A stretch of 64,000 nucleotides of DNA from Enterobacter sp. JUb54. Lineage in GTDB: Bacteria; Pseudomonadota; Gammaproteobacteria; Enterobacterales; Enterobacteriaceae. Positions 34,550-43,114 of the stretch are shown here, piece by piece. The notes under the pieces are model-generated. The model had not been told where the DNA came from. It saw only the letters and a program-made list of their open reading frames with translations, and did no database searches. The position numbers and the translations under genes are program-made. The stretch lies in the NCBI RefSeq assembly GCF_014298075.1, contig NZ_CP060418.1, positions 4,960,001 through 5,024,000 of the forward strand. Reading direction: 5' to 3'. Numbering within the stretch: position 1 is the stretch's first letter; each line of letters begins with the position of its first letter.

Positions 34550-35983
34550 ATGACTTACACCATTGCTAACGCCGAACAGGAACTGCAGCAGAAAAGCGAC
34601 GCGTTGAATCCGCGCTGGTATCCCCGCTATCACCTCGCCGCACGGGCGGACTGGATCAATGACCCGAATGGCCTGGTCTGGTTTGACGGCTGGTATCACG
34701 CTTTTTATCAGCATCATCCGTACTCCACGCAGTGGGGACCGATGCACTGGGGCCACGCCCGTAGCAAGGATTTGGTTCACTGGGAGCATCTGCCGGTAGC
34801 GCTGGCGCCGGAAGGGCCGGAGGATAAAGACGGCTGCTTCTCCGGTTCCGCCGTGGTGGATGGCGATACCCTGGCGCTGATTTATACCGGGCATAAATTC
34901 CACGGTGAGGCCGGCAACGAAGAACATCTTTATCAGGTTCAGTGCCTGGCCACCAGCCGCGATGGCGTGCACTTCGAGCGTCAGGGAACGGTGCTGGATA
35001 CGCCGCCGGGGCTGCATCATTTTCGCGATCCGAAGGTGTGGCGTGAAGGGGAAAACTGGTACATGGTGGTCGGCGCCCGCGTCGGCGATACCGGGCAGGT
35101 GCGGCTGTACCGCTCGGCCGACCTGCGCCAGTGGCACGATGAAGGGATCCTTGATGAAGCCGAAGCCGGGATGGGCTATATGTGGGAGTGTCCCGACTTC
35201 TTTACCCTTGGCGAGAAGCGGGTGCTGATGTTCTCGCCCCAGGGCATCGCGGCGGAGGGCTATCGCAACCGGAATCTGTTCCAGAGCGGCTACCTGACCG
35301 GCGATTGGCAGCCCGGGCAGCCGTTTGTCCGCGACGGCGAGTTTGTCGAGCTGGATCTCGGCCATGATTTTTATGCGCCGCAAAGTTTCCTGACGCCCGA
35401 CGGCCGTCGCCTGATTATCGGCTGGCTGGATATGTGGGAATCGCCGCTCCCGGAACAGGAGGATGGCTGGTCAGGGATGCTCTCGCTGCCGCGGGAGCTG
35501 ACGCTGGGAGCGGACAATCGTCTGCTGATGCGCCCGGCACAAGAGGTGGAGTGCCTGCGCGGCGCCTGGTTCCCCTGGCCGGTGAGCGCCCTGAACAACC
35601 AGCAGTCGCTGATGGTGGAAAACGCTGAAGCGATGGAGGTGATTCTGCACTGGGATTGCGCCGGCAGCACTGCGGAACAGTATGGGCTGAGCTATGGCGA
35701 CGGCCTGCGCATTTACGTTGATGCCCAGATGCAGCGGCTGGTCGTGGAACGCCACTATCCGCAGCACGGGCTGTGCGGGGTTCGCAGCGCCGCGATCTCC
35801 CTGACGTCGCCGCTCACGCTGCGCCTGTTTTTCGATCGGTCTTCGGTGGAAGTGTTTGTCAATGACGGTGAGGCCTGCCTGAGCAGCCGTATTTACCCGG
35901 AGGCTGAGCGCCGGTCGCTGTCGTTATTCGCCTGCAACGGTAGCGCGCTGCTCTCGGAAGCCGGCGCCTGGCAGCTAGAGTAA
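34550..35983 (+). CDS. GH32 beta-fructosidase (invertase, CscA-like)
   Basis: A 477-residue GH32 enzyme. The nucleophile is Asp38 (WINDPNG), the transition-state stabiliser Asp160 (FRDPKVW), and the acid/base Glu213 (WECPDFF); a C-terminal beta-sandwich follows. It has CscA's length and motifs, and no signal peptide, so it acts on imported sugar. An earlier ATG at 34532 follows the permease stop directly but lacks a ribosome site; GAG eight bases before 34550 supports that start. No fructokinase gene is beside it. Confidence 0.88.
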   Translation: MTYTIANAEQELQQKSDALNPRWYPRYHLAARADWINDPNGLVWFDGWYHAFYQHHPYSTQWGPMHWGHARSKDLVHWEHLPVALAPEGPEDKDGCFSGSAVVDGDTLALIYTGHKFHGEAGNEEHLYQVQCLATSRDGVHFERQGTVLDTPPGLHHFRDPKVWREGENWYMVVGARVGDTGQVRLYRSADLRQWHDEGILDEAEAGMGYMWECPDFFTLGEKRVLMFSPQGIAAEGYRNRNLFQSGYLTGDWQPGQPFVRDGEFVELDLGHDFYAPQSFLTPDGRRLIIGWLDMWESPLPEQEDGWSGMLSLPRELTLGADNRLLMRPAQEVECLRGAWFPWPVSALNNQQSLMVENAEAMEVILHWDCAGSTAEQYGLSYGDGLRIYVDAQMQRLVVERHYPQHGLCGVRSAAISLTSPLTLRLFFDRSSVEVFVNDGEACLSSRIYPEAERRSLSLFACNGSALLSEAGAWQLE

Positions 35984-36001
35984 TCGGCCAGATTGTGGAA
36001 G

Positions 36002-36025
36002 CCCCGTCCGTGATGCCGGACGGGG
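36002..36025. terminator. Hairpin between invertase and second PL22 gene
   Basis: CCCCGTCCG-TGATGC-CGGACGGGG, a perfect 9-base stem in the 53-base gap between two convergent genes. No T tract, but placement suggests a shared terminator. Confidence 0.6.
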
Positions 36026-36036
36026 AGTCACAAGGT

Positions 36037-37164
36037 TCAGACTTCGGCCAGATACAGCGCCGGCATGCCTTCTTTGTCAGAGGTAAACAGCACCCAGCGG
36101 TTATCCGGTGAAAACGAAGGGTGGGGGTGGCTGACCTGACGTTCGCCGTTGATCACCGTCCAGGTGGAGTCATGGCGGCACAGCGCTTTCTGCTCGCCAG
36201 AGCGCAGATCGAACAGCCAGATGTAGGGATCGTTAAGCTGAATATCGCCGGTATGATGAGGCGAACCGTCGCCGACCACCAGCGAGCCATCATGGTTGCT
36301 CATCAGGTGAGAGCAGGGCGGGATCGTCATTAGCTGGTGGTTCTCCAGGGTCGCCGGATCGGCGCGCCAGAGATAGCGGTGCGGATCGTTCTCCTGATGG
36401 GCGACGTAGTACAGCGCCGAACCGTCGGGAACCCAGAACTCATGGGTGAAACTTTCCCCGGGCTGGTGCTGACGGACTTTACGCATATTGCTGCCATCGG
36501 CGTCGATAAGCCACATTCTGGCGTCGATCGCATCGCGCGGACCTTCATGGCAGAAGGCAACCGTGCGGTCATCAAACGGCCGGTAGATCGGATGGCCCAG
36601 CCAGCGTTTTTCCTGCAACACCACGCGCTGTTCGCCGCTATGCAGATCGATGTCGATCAGCCGACACTCGGGTTCGGTAAAGTAAAAGGCGCGGAATTTG
36701 CCCCAGTCGGTCAGCGGCTGCCAGTCGCTTTTTTTGATCTCAATTCCCACCAGTTTGCTGCCATCGCTGTTCGCTACCCAGGTGCCGTACGCCACCCACT
36801 CATCATCCACTTCGTAGACAACCTGTTCTTCCAGCGAGGCCAGATCCACCCGGCGCAACTGATGGTTATTTTTGACGTACCACAGCGAGCGGTCATCGGC
36901 GGATAAGAAGCCGCCAAAGGTGTTGTCGCCGGGACCGTCGGTTAGCTGCATCGCCTGCTGCGCGGCGATGTCTAACAGATAGTAGTTCCAGTGGCCTTCA
37001 AATCCGCCACCAAACAGCAGTTTACCTCCGTCGCGGGTGAAGCATTTTTGATAGAAGTAGTTGCGGTGGCAGATGACGTGTGGGGGCGTCATCCGGATCA
37101 CCCGATGACCGGTTTCGCTGTCTTCCGTGGTGCGAAAATTCAGCGGGATGATTTTGCCTTTCAT
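36037..37164 (-). CDS. Second oligogalacturonate lyase (PL22 paralogue)
   Basis: A 375-residue PL22 propeller, clearly homologous to the ogl product at 27831-29006 but diverged and 16 residues shorter. The base His241 (THEFWVPDG), and metal ligands His286 (CSHLMSN), Gln343, His346 and His348 (RQVSHPHPSF) are all kept, so it should be active. It is the last gene downstream of togMNAB, behind a terminator hairpin, suggesting limited read-through or own promoter. Substrate preference may differ, for instance in chain length or methylation. Confidence 0.93.
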   Translation of the reverse strand: MKGKIIPLNFRTTEDSETGHRVIRMTPPHVICHRNYFYQKCFTRDGGKLLFGGGFEGHWNYYLLDIAAQQAMQLTDGPGDNTFGGFLSADDRSLWYVKNNHQLRRVDLASLEEQVVYEVDDEWVAYGTWVANSDGSKLVGIEIKKSDWQPLTDWGKFRAFYFTEPECRLIDIDLHSGEQRVVLQEKRWLGHPIYRPFDDRTVAFCHEGPRDAIDARMWLIDADGSNMRKVRQHQPGESFTHEFWVPDGSALYYVAHQENDPHRYLWRADPATLENHQLMTIPPCSHLMSNHDGSLVVGDGSPHHTGDIQLNDPYIWLFDLRSGEQKALCRHDSTWTVINGERQVSHPHPSFSPDNRWVLFTSDKEGMPALYLAEV

Positions 37165-37178
37165 GACTCACTCCTGAT

Positions 37179-37211
37179 AAAAAAATACCCCGCAGCTGGC
37201 GCGGCGGGGTA
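37179..37211 (-). terminator. Terminator between togB and the PL22 gene
   Basis: On the minus strand TACCCCGC...GCGGGGTA followed by seven T, 18 bases past the togB stop. It should reduce transcription into the lyase gene. Confidence 0.75.
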
Positions 37212-37228
37212 GGGACAGTGATATCGGA

Positions 37229-38515
37229 TTAACGCATCGCGCGGCGCAGAATACGGTCAGACTGACGCTGGAAGTCTTCCGCTGTCTCTTCAACGGTTTT
37301 TTTGCCGTAGTCGATGTACTGCAGCGAAGTACCAAACTGAGCCACGATCTGCGGGTCATCAAAGTATGGCGAAACCGGCAGCTTGGTTGGCAGCGATTGC
37401 GCCAGCTTCAGACCAGCAACCGCCGGGTCATCGGCTTTAATGGTGCCGTCTTCGGTCAGGAATTGCACCGCCACTTTGCTCAGCGGCACGCCGCGCTCCA
37501 GGCCGAGGGTATCGACCCCTTCTTTGCTGTTCAGCAGGAAGTTAATCACTTTTGCTGCCGCTTCCGGATTTTTCGTCGATTTACCGATCGACAGCATCTG
37601 TGCTGGTTTAAAGAACAGACCGGCATCGGTAGCGCCCGGCAGCATCGGGTAGGCGCCCAGATCCAGTTTTGCTGGTGGCTTCAGGTTATCGGAGTATTTG
37701 TTGATGGTGGAGTTCCACATATAGGTTCCTCCCCATTCGCCCTGGATCCACGGCTTCATTTCGTACATGTTGCTCTTACCGAAAGAGGCATAGTACTTGG
37801 TGTCCGGCATCACGTGGCTGTCGACCAGCTTTTTGTACATCTGGAAGAATTCCACCCACTGCTCTTTGCTGTAGGAGAATTTCTTCGTTTTTTCATCGAT
37901 AGCCGGCTGGTTATATTTCTGAATCATATAGGAATTCAGCAGAGCCAGCGTATCCTGGTGCTCCAGCACTACCGGGTAGTACTGTTTACCCAGTTTGCTC
38001 TCAAAGGTTTTCCCGGCTGCCATCAGCTCGTCCCAGGTTTTTGGGTATTCGACGCCGGCTTTCTTCCAGGTTTCATCGTTGAAGTAGAACACGCGAGCGG
38101 TGACGGAGATCGGGATCCCGTTGAGCTTGCCGTTCACGGTGGTGGATTGCAGTTCTTTCGGATCGAACTGGCTCAGGTCGATCACGTCCTTCATCTTGTT
38201 CAGGTCGTAGAAGCCCTCACCGTTTTTCGAGAAGATCGGCAGCCAGTTCCAGTTGGTCTGCATCACATCCGGCTCGGTTCCCCCGGCGATCTGGGTGGTC
38301 AGGCGCGACAGGTGGCCATCCCAACCGGTGTATTCGGCTTTAACGTTAATATCCGGATTTTGTTTATGAAACTCTTCCAGCGCCTTCAGAGTGACCTGGT
38401 GACGGCCGTTGCCGCCCCACCAGGACATACGTAAATCAACATCCTTCGCCATAGAAGGCAATGCGGTCAGGCCCAGAGTTGCGGAGATTGCGGCGCTTAA
38501 AAGCACTTTTTTCAT
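37229..38515 (-). CDS. togB: Oligogalacturonide-binding periplasmic protein
   Basis: A 428-residue ABC solute-binding protein of family 1. The signal peptide [20 protein letters not shown] ends before KDVDLRMSWWGGNGRHQ, and GGTEPDVMQTNWNW is typical of the family. It delivers oligogalacturonides to TogMN. The frame opens at 38566, but the ATG at 38515 starts the signal peptide. It follows togA by 16 bases. Named from its place in a togMNAB-ordered operon beside a PL22 lyase. Confidence 0.9.
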   Translation of the reverse strand: MKKVLLSAAISATLGLTALPSMAKDVDLRMSWWGGNGRHQVTLKALEEFHKQNPDINVKAEYTGWDGHLSRLTTQIAGGTEPDVMQTNWNWLPIFSKNGEGFYDLNKMKDVIDLSQFDPKELQSTTVNGKLNGIPISVTARVFYFNDETWKKAGVEYPKTWDELMAAGKTFESKLGKQYYPVVLEHQDTLALLNSYMIQKYNQPAIDEKTKKFSYSKEQWVEFFQMYKKLVDSHVMPDTKYYASFGKSNMYEMKPWIQGEWGGTYMWNSTINKYSDNLKPPAKLDLGAYPMLPGATDAGLFFKPAQMLSIGKSTKNPEAAAKVINFLLNSKEGVDTLGLERGVPLSKVAVQFLTEDGTIKADDPAVAGLKLAQSLPTKLPVSPYFDDPQIVAQFGTSLQYIDYGKKTVEETAEDFQRQSDRILRRAMR

Positions 38516-38531
38516 TTTAATACTCCAGTAG

Positions 38532-39659
38532 TTACAGAGAGATATTCTGTTCTGTAGTGGCATCAAAGAGATGGCACTTGTTCATATCGAATTTGAACCA
38601 AACCTTACGGTGAAGCCCTTTTTCAATCATCGGTTTTGCTTCATCGGAAGGAACGCGGGCGGTCAGTTCATAGTCGGCGACCTTCAGGTAGACGAAGAAC
38701 TCGTGACCCATATTCTCGACGCGGACCATTTCGCCGGAGCAACCGCCTTCGGCAAAAGGTTCATCGGCAATGGAGACGAACTCCGGACGTACGCCGTAGA
38801 ACAGCGACTGATCGGTGTGGCTGCTGGCTTTCTCCTGCAGCGCCGCGCTTAACGGCAGCAGTTCATCACCAATGGTCAGGTGCAGACGACCGGCGCGATC
38901 CACCAGTTTACTCTGGCGGATGTTCATCTCTGGTGCGCCGATAAAGCCGGCCACGAACATGTTTTTCGGTTTATGGTACAGGTTGTCCGGCGTATCGACC
39001 TGCATGATATGACCCAGCTTCATCACGCAGATACGGTCACCCATGGTCATCGCTTCGGTCTGATCGTGGGTTACGTAGACGGTGGTGGCTGGCTTGCCGG
39101 ATTTCTTCAGCTGCTTGTGCAGGTCGGAAATACGGATACGCATCGAGGCACGCAGTTTCGCATCGAGGTTAGACAGCGGTTCATCGAACAGGAACACGTC
39201 CGGTTTTTTGACGATGGCGCGACCGACCGCGACACGCTGTGCCTGGCCGCCGGAAAGCTGGCGCGGCAGACGGTCAAGCAGCTCTTCCAGCTCCAGAATT
39301 TTGGCCGCTTCATTCACCTGGCTTTCAATCTGCTCTTTAGGCAGCTTGCTGAGCTTGAGGCCAAAGGCCAGGTTCTCACGCACGGTCATGTGCGGGTAGA
39401 GAGCATAGTTCTGGAACACCATCGCGATACCGCGCGATTTTGGCGCAAGGTTGTTGACGATTTTCTCACCGATGCGCACTTCGCCACCGCTGATGGTTTC
39501 CAGTCCTGCCAGCATGCGCAGGGTGGTGGATTTGGCACAGCCGGATGGCCCGACGATAACCATAAATTCGCCATCCGCAATTTTCAGGTCGATAGCATGT
39601 ACCGCTTTGAAGCCGTTGGAGTAAACTTTTTCCAGTTTTTTGAAAATAACTTCAGCCAT
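38532..39659 (-). CDS. togA: Oligogalacturonide ABC transporter ATPase
   Basis: A 375-residue MalK/UgpC-type ATPase. Walker A reads GPSGCAKSTT (an Ala where most have Gly), the Q-loop is in MVFQNYALYP, signature QLSGGQAQRVA, Walker B VFLFDEPLSNLDAK, and the switch His is in YVTHDQTEAM. The C-terminal third is the regulatory TOBE domain (FYGVRPEF). It couples to TogM and TogN. Confidence 0.92.
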   Translation of the reverse strand: MAEVIFKKLEKVYSNGFKAVHAIDLKIADGEFMVIVGPSGCAKSTTLRMLAGLETISGGEVRIGEKIVNNLAPKSRGIAMVFQNYALYPHMTVRENLAFGLKLSKLPKEQIESQVNEAAKILELEELLDRLPRQLSGGQAQRVAVGRAIVKKPDVFLFDEPLSNLDAKLRASMRIRISDLHKQLKKSGKPATTVYVTHDQTEAMTMGDRICVMKLGHIMQVDTPDNLYHKPKNMFVAGFIGAPEMNIRQSKLVDRAGRLHLTIGDELLPLSAALQEKASSHTDQSLFYGVRPEFVSIADEPFAEGGCSGEMVRVENMGHEFFVYLKVADYELTARVPSDEAKPMIEKGLHRKVWFKFDMNKCHLFDATTEQNISL

Positions 39660-39671
39660 GATATTTCCCTC

Positions 39672-40574
39672 TTAACCTTTAATTCCGCTGCTGGTAACGC
39701 CCTGTACGAAGTAGCGTTGTGCCAGGAAGAACACGATGATGGACGGCAGAATGGAGATACTCGCCATTGCCAGAATTTCGTTCCACGGAGCGCCTTCCGT
39801 GACGTCGATGGACATTTTCAGTGCCAGCGCGATTGGGTATTTATCAACGCTGTAGACATAGATCAGTGGGCCGATAAAGTCGTTCATTGACCACATGAAC
39901 TGGAACAACGCCACGGAGATGATCGCTGGTTTCAGAATCGGTACCACCACATACCACAGCACCTGGATAGAGTTACAGCCATCAATCTGCGCCGCTTCTT
40001 CCATATCACGCGGTACACCGCGCAGGAACTGAATCAGCATGAAGACGAAGAACCCTTGGGTCGCGAATGCCAGCGGCAGATACAGCGGCAGATAGCTGTT
40101 CAGCATGCCCATTTCACGGAACATCAGGTACTGCGGGATCAGCAGGACGGTGCTTGGCAGCAGCATGGTGGTGATCAGGGTCGCGAACCAGAATTTCTTC
40201 CACGGGATCTCGAAGCGGGCAAAGCCGTACGCCACGATGGTGGAGGAGATAATGGTCAGCAGCACTTTCGGGATCACATACTTGAAGGTGTTCAGCATGT
40301 AGTGACCGAAGTTGTACTCGGTGCCGGTTTTCCAGCCGTTAATAAAGCCATCCCAGGTGGCATGAGCCGGCCACAGGCTCAGGGTGGTGAAGATCTCATG
40401 GTTCGGTTTGAACGACGCAGAGAACATCCACACCAGCGGATAGAGCATCAGCAGGCCAACGAACAGCAGGATTACGTAGCGGATCATCCGGCTGATTTTT
40501 TCGCGACGCAGAGTACGGGCAACCTCACGTTCCGCAATTTCCATCGCCGGGGTCATTTGTTGGATATCAGCCAT
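39672..40574 (-). CDS. togN: Oligogalacturonide ABC permease TogN
   Basis: A 300-residue permease of the MalG type with six membrane segments and the EAA loop EEAAQIDGCNSIQVLWYVVVPILKP. The true start is the ATG at 40574 (MADIQQMTP); earlier residues in the frame lie in togM. It overlaps togM by eight bases. Confidence 0.92.
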   Translation of the reverse strand: MADIQQMTPAMEIAEREVARTLRREKISRMIRYVILLFVGLLMLYPLVWMFSASFKPNHEIFTTLSLWPAHATWDGFINGWKTGTEYNFGHYMLNTFKYVIPKVLLTIISSTIVAYGFARFEIPWKKFWFATLITTMLLPSTVLLIPQYLMFREMGMLNSYLPLYLPLAFATQGFFVFMLIQFLRGVPRDMEEAAQIDGCNSIQVLWYVVVPILKPAIISVALFQFMWSMNDFIGPLIYVYSVDKYPIALALKMSIDVTEGAPWNEILAMASISILPSIIVFFLAQRYFVQGVTSSGIKG

Positions 40575-41457
40575 TTTTGCCTCCCTTATCGGCGGAGTAG
40601 AACACCCAGTATTTCGATGACTTGAACGCGATGGCGGCAAAGACCGCGACGACGAGGAACAGCACCCACGCGAGCGCGGCACCATAGCCCATATCAAAGT
40701 ACTTAAAGGCCGTATCGTAGATGTAGAGCGAGAACAGATAGGTGGAGTAGGTTGGGCCGCCGCCGGTGATAACGTACGGTCCGGTAAACTCCTGGAATGC
40801 CTGAGTTGTCTGCATGATGAAGTTGAAGAAGATAACCGGCGTAATCAGCGGCACGGTCACTTTCATAAACATCTGCCACTTCGAAGCACCGTCGATCATC
40901 GCCGCTTCATACTGTGACTGCGGGACGTTCTGCAGCGCTGCGAGGAAGATAACCATCGCAGAACCGAACTGCCAGACGCGCAGCAGCGTCACGGACATCA
41001 GCGCCAGAGACGGTTCGCCGAGCCAGTTCACCGGGTCAAAGCCCAGCACGCCGATAAAGCTGTTCAGCAGGCCATCGATCGCAAACAGGGCACGCCACAG
41101 GACGGCAATGGCCACCGAGCTGCCGAGAATCGAAGGGATGTAGTAAGCGGTACGGAAAAAGCCGATGCCGCGCAGTTTAAAGTTGAGAACAAAGGCAATG
41201 CCTAACGCAAAAGCCAGTTTTAACGGGATCGTTAAAAAGACGTAAGCAAAGGTCACGCCCATGGATTTCCAGAAGAGCGAATCTTCGGTCAACATGTAGC
41301 GATAGTTTTCAATGCCGTTAAAGACCGGCGGACTCATCAAATCGTACTCAGTGAAACTGAGGAAGAAAGATGAAACAAAGGGAAAAGCGGTAAAGAGTAT
41401 CAGCCCGATGATATAGGGCGATATCCATGCCAATCCCAGCATCTTGTTTTCATTCAT
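40567..41457 (-). CDS. togM: Oligogalacturonide ABC permease TogM
   Basis: A 296-residue MalF-type permease with six membrane segments and EAA loop EAAMIDGASKWQMFMKVTVPLI. It is the first gene of togMNAB. A GGTAGGTATGT leader precedes the ATG at 41457. A KdgR-like box lies 286 bases upstream. Confidence 0.92.
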   Translation of the reverse strand: MNENKMLGLAWISPYIIGLILFTAFPFVSSFFLSFTEYDLMSPPVFNGIENYRYMLTEDSLFWKSMGVTFAYVFLTIPLKLAFALGIAFVLNFKLRGIGFFRTAYYIPSILGSSVAIAVLWRALFAIDGLLNSFIGVLGFDPVNWLGEPSLALMSVTLLRVWQFGSAMVIFLAALQNVPQSQYEAAMIDGASKWQMFMKVTVPLITPVIFFNFIMQTTQAFQEFTGPYVITGGGPTYSTYLFSLYIYDTAFKYFDMGYGAALAWVLFLVVAVFAAIAFKSSKYWVFYSADKGGKNG

Positions 41458-41924
41458 ACATACCTACCTGGCTTACGAGTTTGTAAAACGGATTCGGTGT
41501 AATGGCTTTTTCCGTGCCGACGTTCGGCAGGAAAGTTAATCTGGTGCTGGTGTCTTCGCTGGCGTTAGCTTCCTTTTTAACCTTGTGTTTATTATTGAGG
41601 GTTGCTCGCAGCTTCCCTGCTGAACCTGTTCGTTTCGTTTTTTACCTACCCGACGTCTTAGTTTTATAAAACGCCGTTTTATTTTTATTTTATTGCTATT
41701 TATTACAGAGTCATTCGATTCATAACGGAAATGTGATCGAAGTCGAAACGATGTTTCAAAAAATGCGAGTAGTGAACGATTTCTGTAGGGCGCGGGGCGG
41801 GGAAAAAGGGCGAGGCGGGGATTTGAACTATATGGAGTGATAATAAATAGTGAGCTAATGATTTGTTCGTAGAGGATTTTTTTGGTTAACGGAGCTGATG
41901 AGAGCAAGGGCGCCGTTGCGCGAA
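41458..41924. promoter_or_regulatory. togMNAB promoter and leader
   Basis: A long, AT-rich gap between togM and kdgF, with no credible gene; the frame at 41536-41907 (minus) has low-complexity composition and no ribosome site. A KdgR box at 41743-41759 sits beside AT-rich promoter-like sequence, implying a leader of roughly 250 bases before togM. A short hairpin, TAAAACG-C-CGTTTTA (41667-41681), lies in it. Confidence 0.5.
41743..41759. promoter_or_regulatory. KdgR box upstream of togMNAB
   Basis: TCGAAACGATGTTTCAA, with both arms of the KdgR consensus (GAAAC...GTTTC) intact. Confidence 0.65.
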
Positions 41925-41947
41925 GGGGGCATGTCAGGAATGCCCCC
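41925..41947 (-). terminator. Hairpin downstream of kdgF
   Basis: GGGGGCAT-GTCAGGA-ATGCCCCC, a perfect 8-base stem 15 bases past the kdgF stop on the minus strand. Only a short T stretch follows. Confidence 0.55.
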
Positions 41948-41961
41948 TGATGGGACTAGTT

Positions 41962-42282
41962 TTACAAGAAATCTTCACGGATTGGGGTGAAGGTGTCCAG
42001 CAAGGTGCCCGGCTTCAGGCAGATGCAGCCGTGCATGATATGCGGTTTCTTATAGAGGGTATCGCCGGCGCGGACCACGTGCTTCTCTTCGCCGATGGTG
42101 AACTCAAATTCACCGGAAAGCACATAGGTCAGCTGCTCATGCGGGTGGTTGTGCATCGGCCCGATGGCGCCGACGTCGAAATTGACCTCGACGGCCATCA
42201 TGTGACCGTCGTGCGCCAGGATACGACGGGTGACGCCATTGCCCAGATCTTCAAGGGTGGTCTCTTTGTGAAAAATAAACAT
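41962..42282 (-). CDS. kdgF: KdgF cupin, unsaturated galacturonate ring-opening
   Basis: A 106-residue single-domain cupin. Metal-site residues appear in PMHNHPHEQ (His44, His46, His48, Gln50) and HIMHG (His84). KdgF turns 4,5-unsaturated galacturonate into 5-keto-4-deoxyuronate, completing lyase-based pectin breakdown. It is preceded by a perfect KdgR box, and so belongs with ogl, kduD and tog in one regulon. Confidence 0.92.
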   Translation of the reverse strand: MFIFHKETTLEDLGNGVTRRILAHDGHMMAVEVNFDVGAIGPMHNHPHEQLTYVLSGEFEFTIGEEKHVVRAGDTLYKKPHIMHGCICLKPGTLLDTFTPIREDFL

Positions 42283-42302
42283 CCGGCAGTCCTGTTGTTA
42301 AG

Positions 42303-42317
42303 TGAAACAATGTTTCA
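42303..42317. promoter_or_regulatory. Perfect KdgR box between kdgF and ygeA
   Basis: TGAAACA-A-TGTTTCA, a perfect 15-base palindrome and the best KdgR box of the window, 20 bases from the kdgF start and 104 from ygeA. Confidence 0.8.
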
Positions 42318-42421
42318 TTTAATTTATATCAGATTGCCTTGAAAAGAAACGATCGACAAGAGAAGTGGAAAGTTGATCACAAGTTTGTTTCACTGGAACA
42401 AACCCTGTTAAGGAGCAAATG

Positions 42422-43114
42422 ATGAAAACGATTGGCCTGTTGGGCGGCATGAGCTGGGAATCCACCATCCCCTATTACCGCCTGATTAATGAAGGCGTCA
42501 AGGCGCGCCTGGGCGGGCTGCACTCGGCCAGCCTGCTGCTGCATAGCGTTGATTTCCATGAAATCGAAGCCTGCCAGTCTTCAGGGCAATGGGATCGTGC
42601 CGGGGAGATCCTGGCGCAGGCGGCGTATGGCCTGCAACAGGCCGGCGCGGAAGGGATCGTGCTGTGTACCAATACGATGCACAAGGTGGCGGAGGCTATC
42701 GAAAACCGCTGTGAGGTGCCGTTCCTGCATATTGCCGATGGCACCGGGCGGGCGATTAGCGCCCAGGGGCAACGTCGCGTGGCGCTGCTCGGCACCCGCT
42801 ATACCATGGAACAGGATTTTTATCGTGGCCGCCTGCAGCAGCAGTTCGCCATCGAGACCCTGATCCCCTCCGCCGACGATCGCCAGCGCATTAACGAGAT
42901 CATTTTTGACGAGCTGTGCCTCGGGACATTTAGCGAGGCGTCACGCGATATCTACCTGCAGATCATCGCGGAGCTGGCGGATCAGGGGGCTGAAGCGGTG
43001 ATCTTTGGCTGCACCGAGATTGGCCTGCTGGTTCCCCCGGCGCTCAGCCCGCTGCCGGTGTTTGATACCACGGCGATTCACGCCAGCGATGCGGTGAATT
43101 TCATGCTCTCTTAA
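42422..43114 (+). CDS. ygeA: Broad-spectrum amino-acid racemase YgeA
   Basis: A 230-residue aspartate/glutamate racemase-family protein. The two catalytic cysteines are Cys82 (VLCTNTMH) and Cys197 (IFGCTEIG); the N-terminal [18 protein letters not shown] is typical. E. coli YgeA racemises homoserine and other amino acids. Of the double ATG, the second at 42422 is six bases from AGGAG and preferred. It overlaps the end of lysR by 14 bases. Confidence 0.93.
   Translation: MKTIGLLGGMSWESTIPYYRLINEGVKARLGGLHSASLLLHSVDFHEIEACQSSGQWDRAGEILAQAAYGLQQAGAEGIVLCTNTMHKVAEAIENRCEVPFLHIADGTGRAISAQGQRRVALLGTRYTMEQDFYRGRLQQQFAIETLIPSADDRQRINEIIFDELCLGTFSEASRDIYLQIIAELADQGAEAVIFGCTEIGLLVPPALSPLPVFDTTAIHASDAVNFMLS

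Noticed and set aside
37397-38434. 345-codon plus-strand frame opposite togB
   Set aside because: It is antisense to a clear solute-binding protein with signal peptide and lacks a ribosome site.
38880-39890. 336-codon plus-strand frame opposite togA/togN
   Set aside because: Antisense to the ATPase with all ABC motifs; composition rich in His, Gln and Arg as usual for shadows.
41536-41907. 123-codon minus-strand frame in the togM upstream gap
   Set aside because: Basic, low-complexity product, no ribosome site, overlaps the likely KdgR box and promoter of togMNAB.
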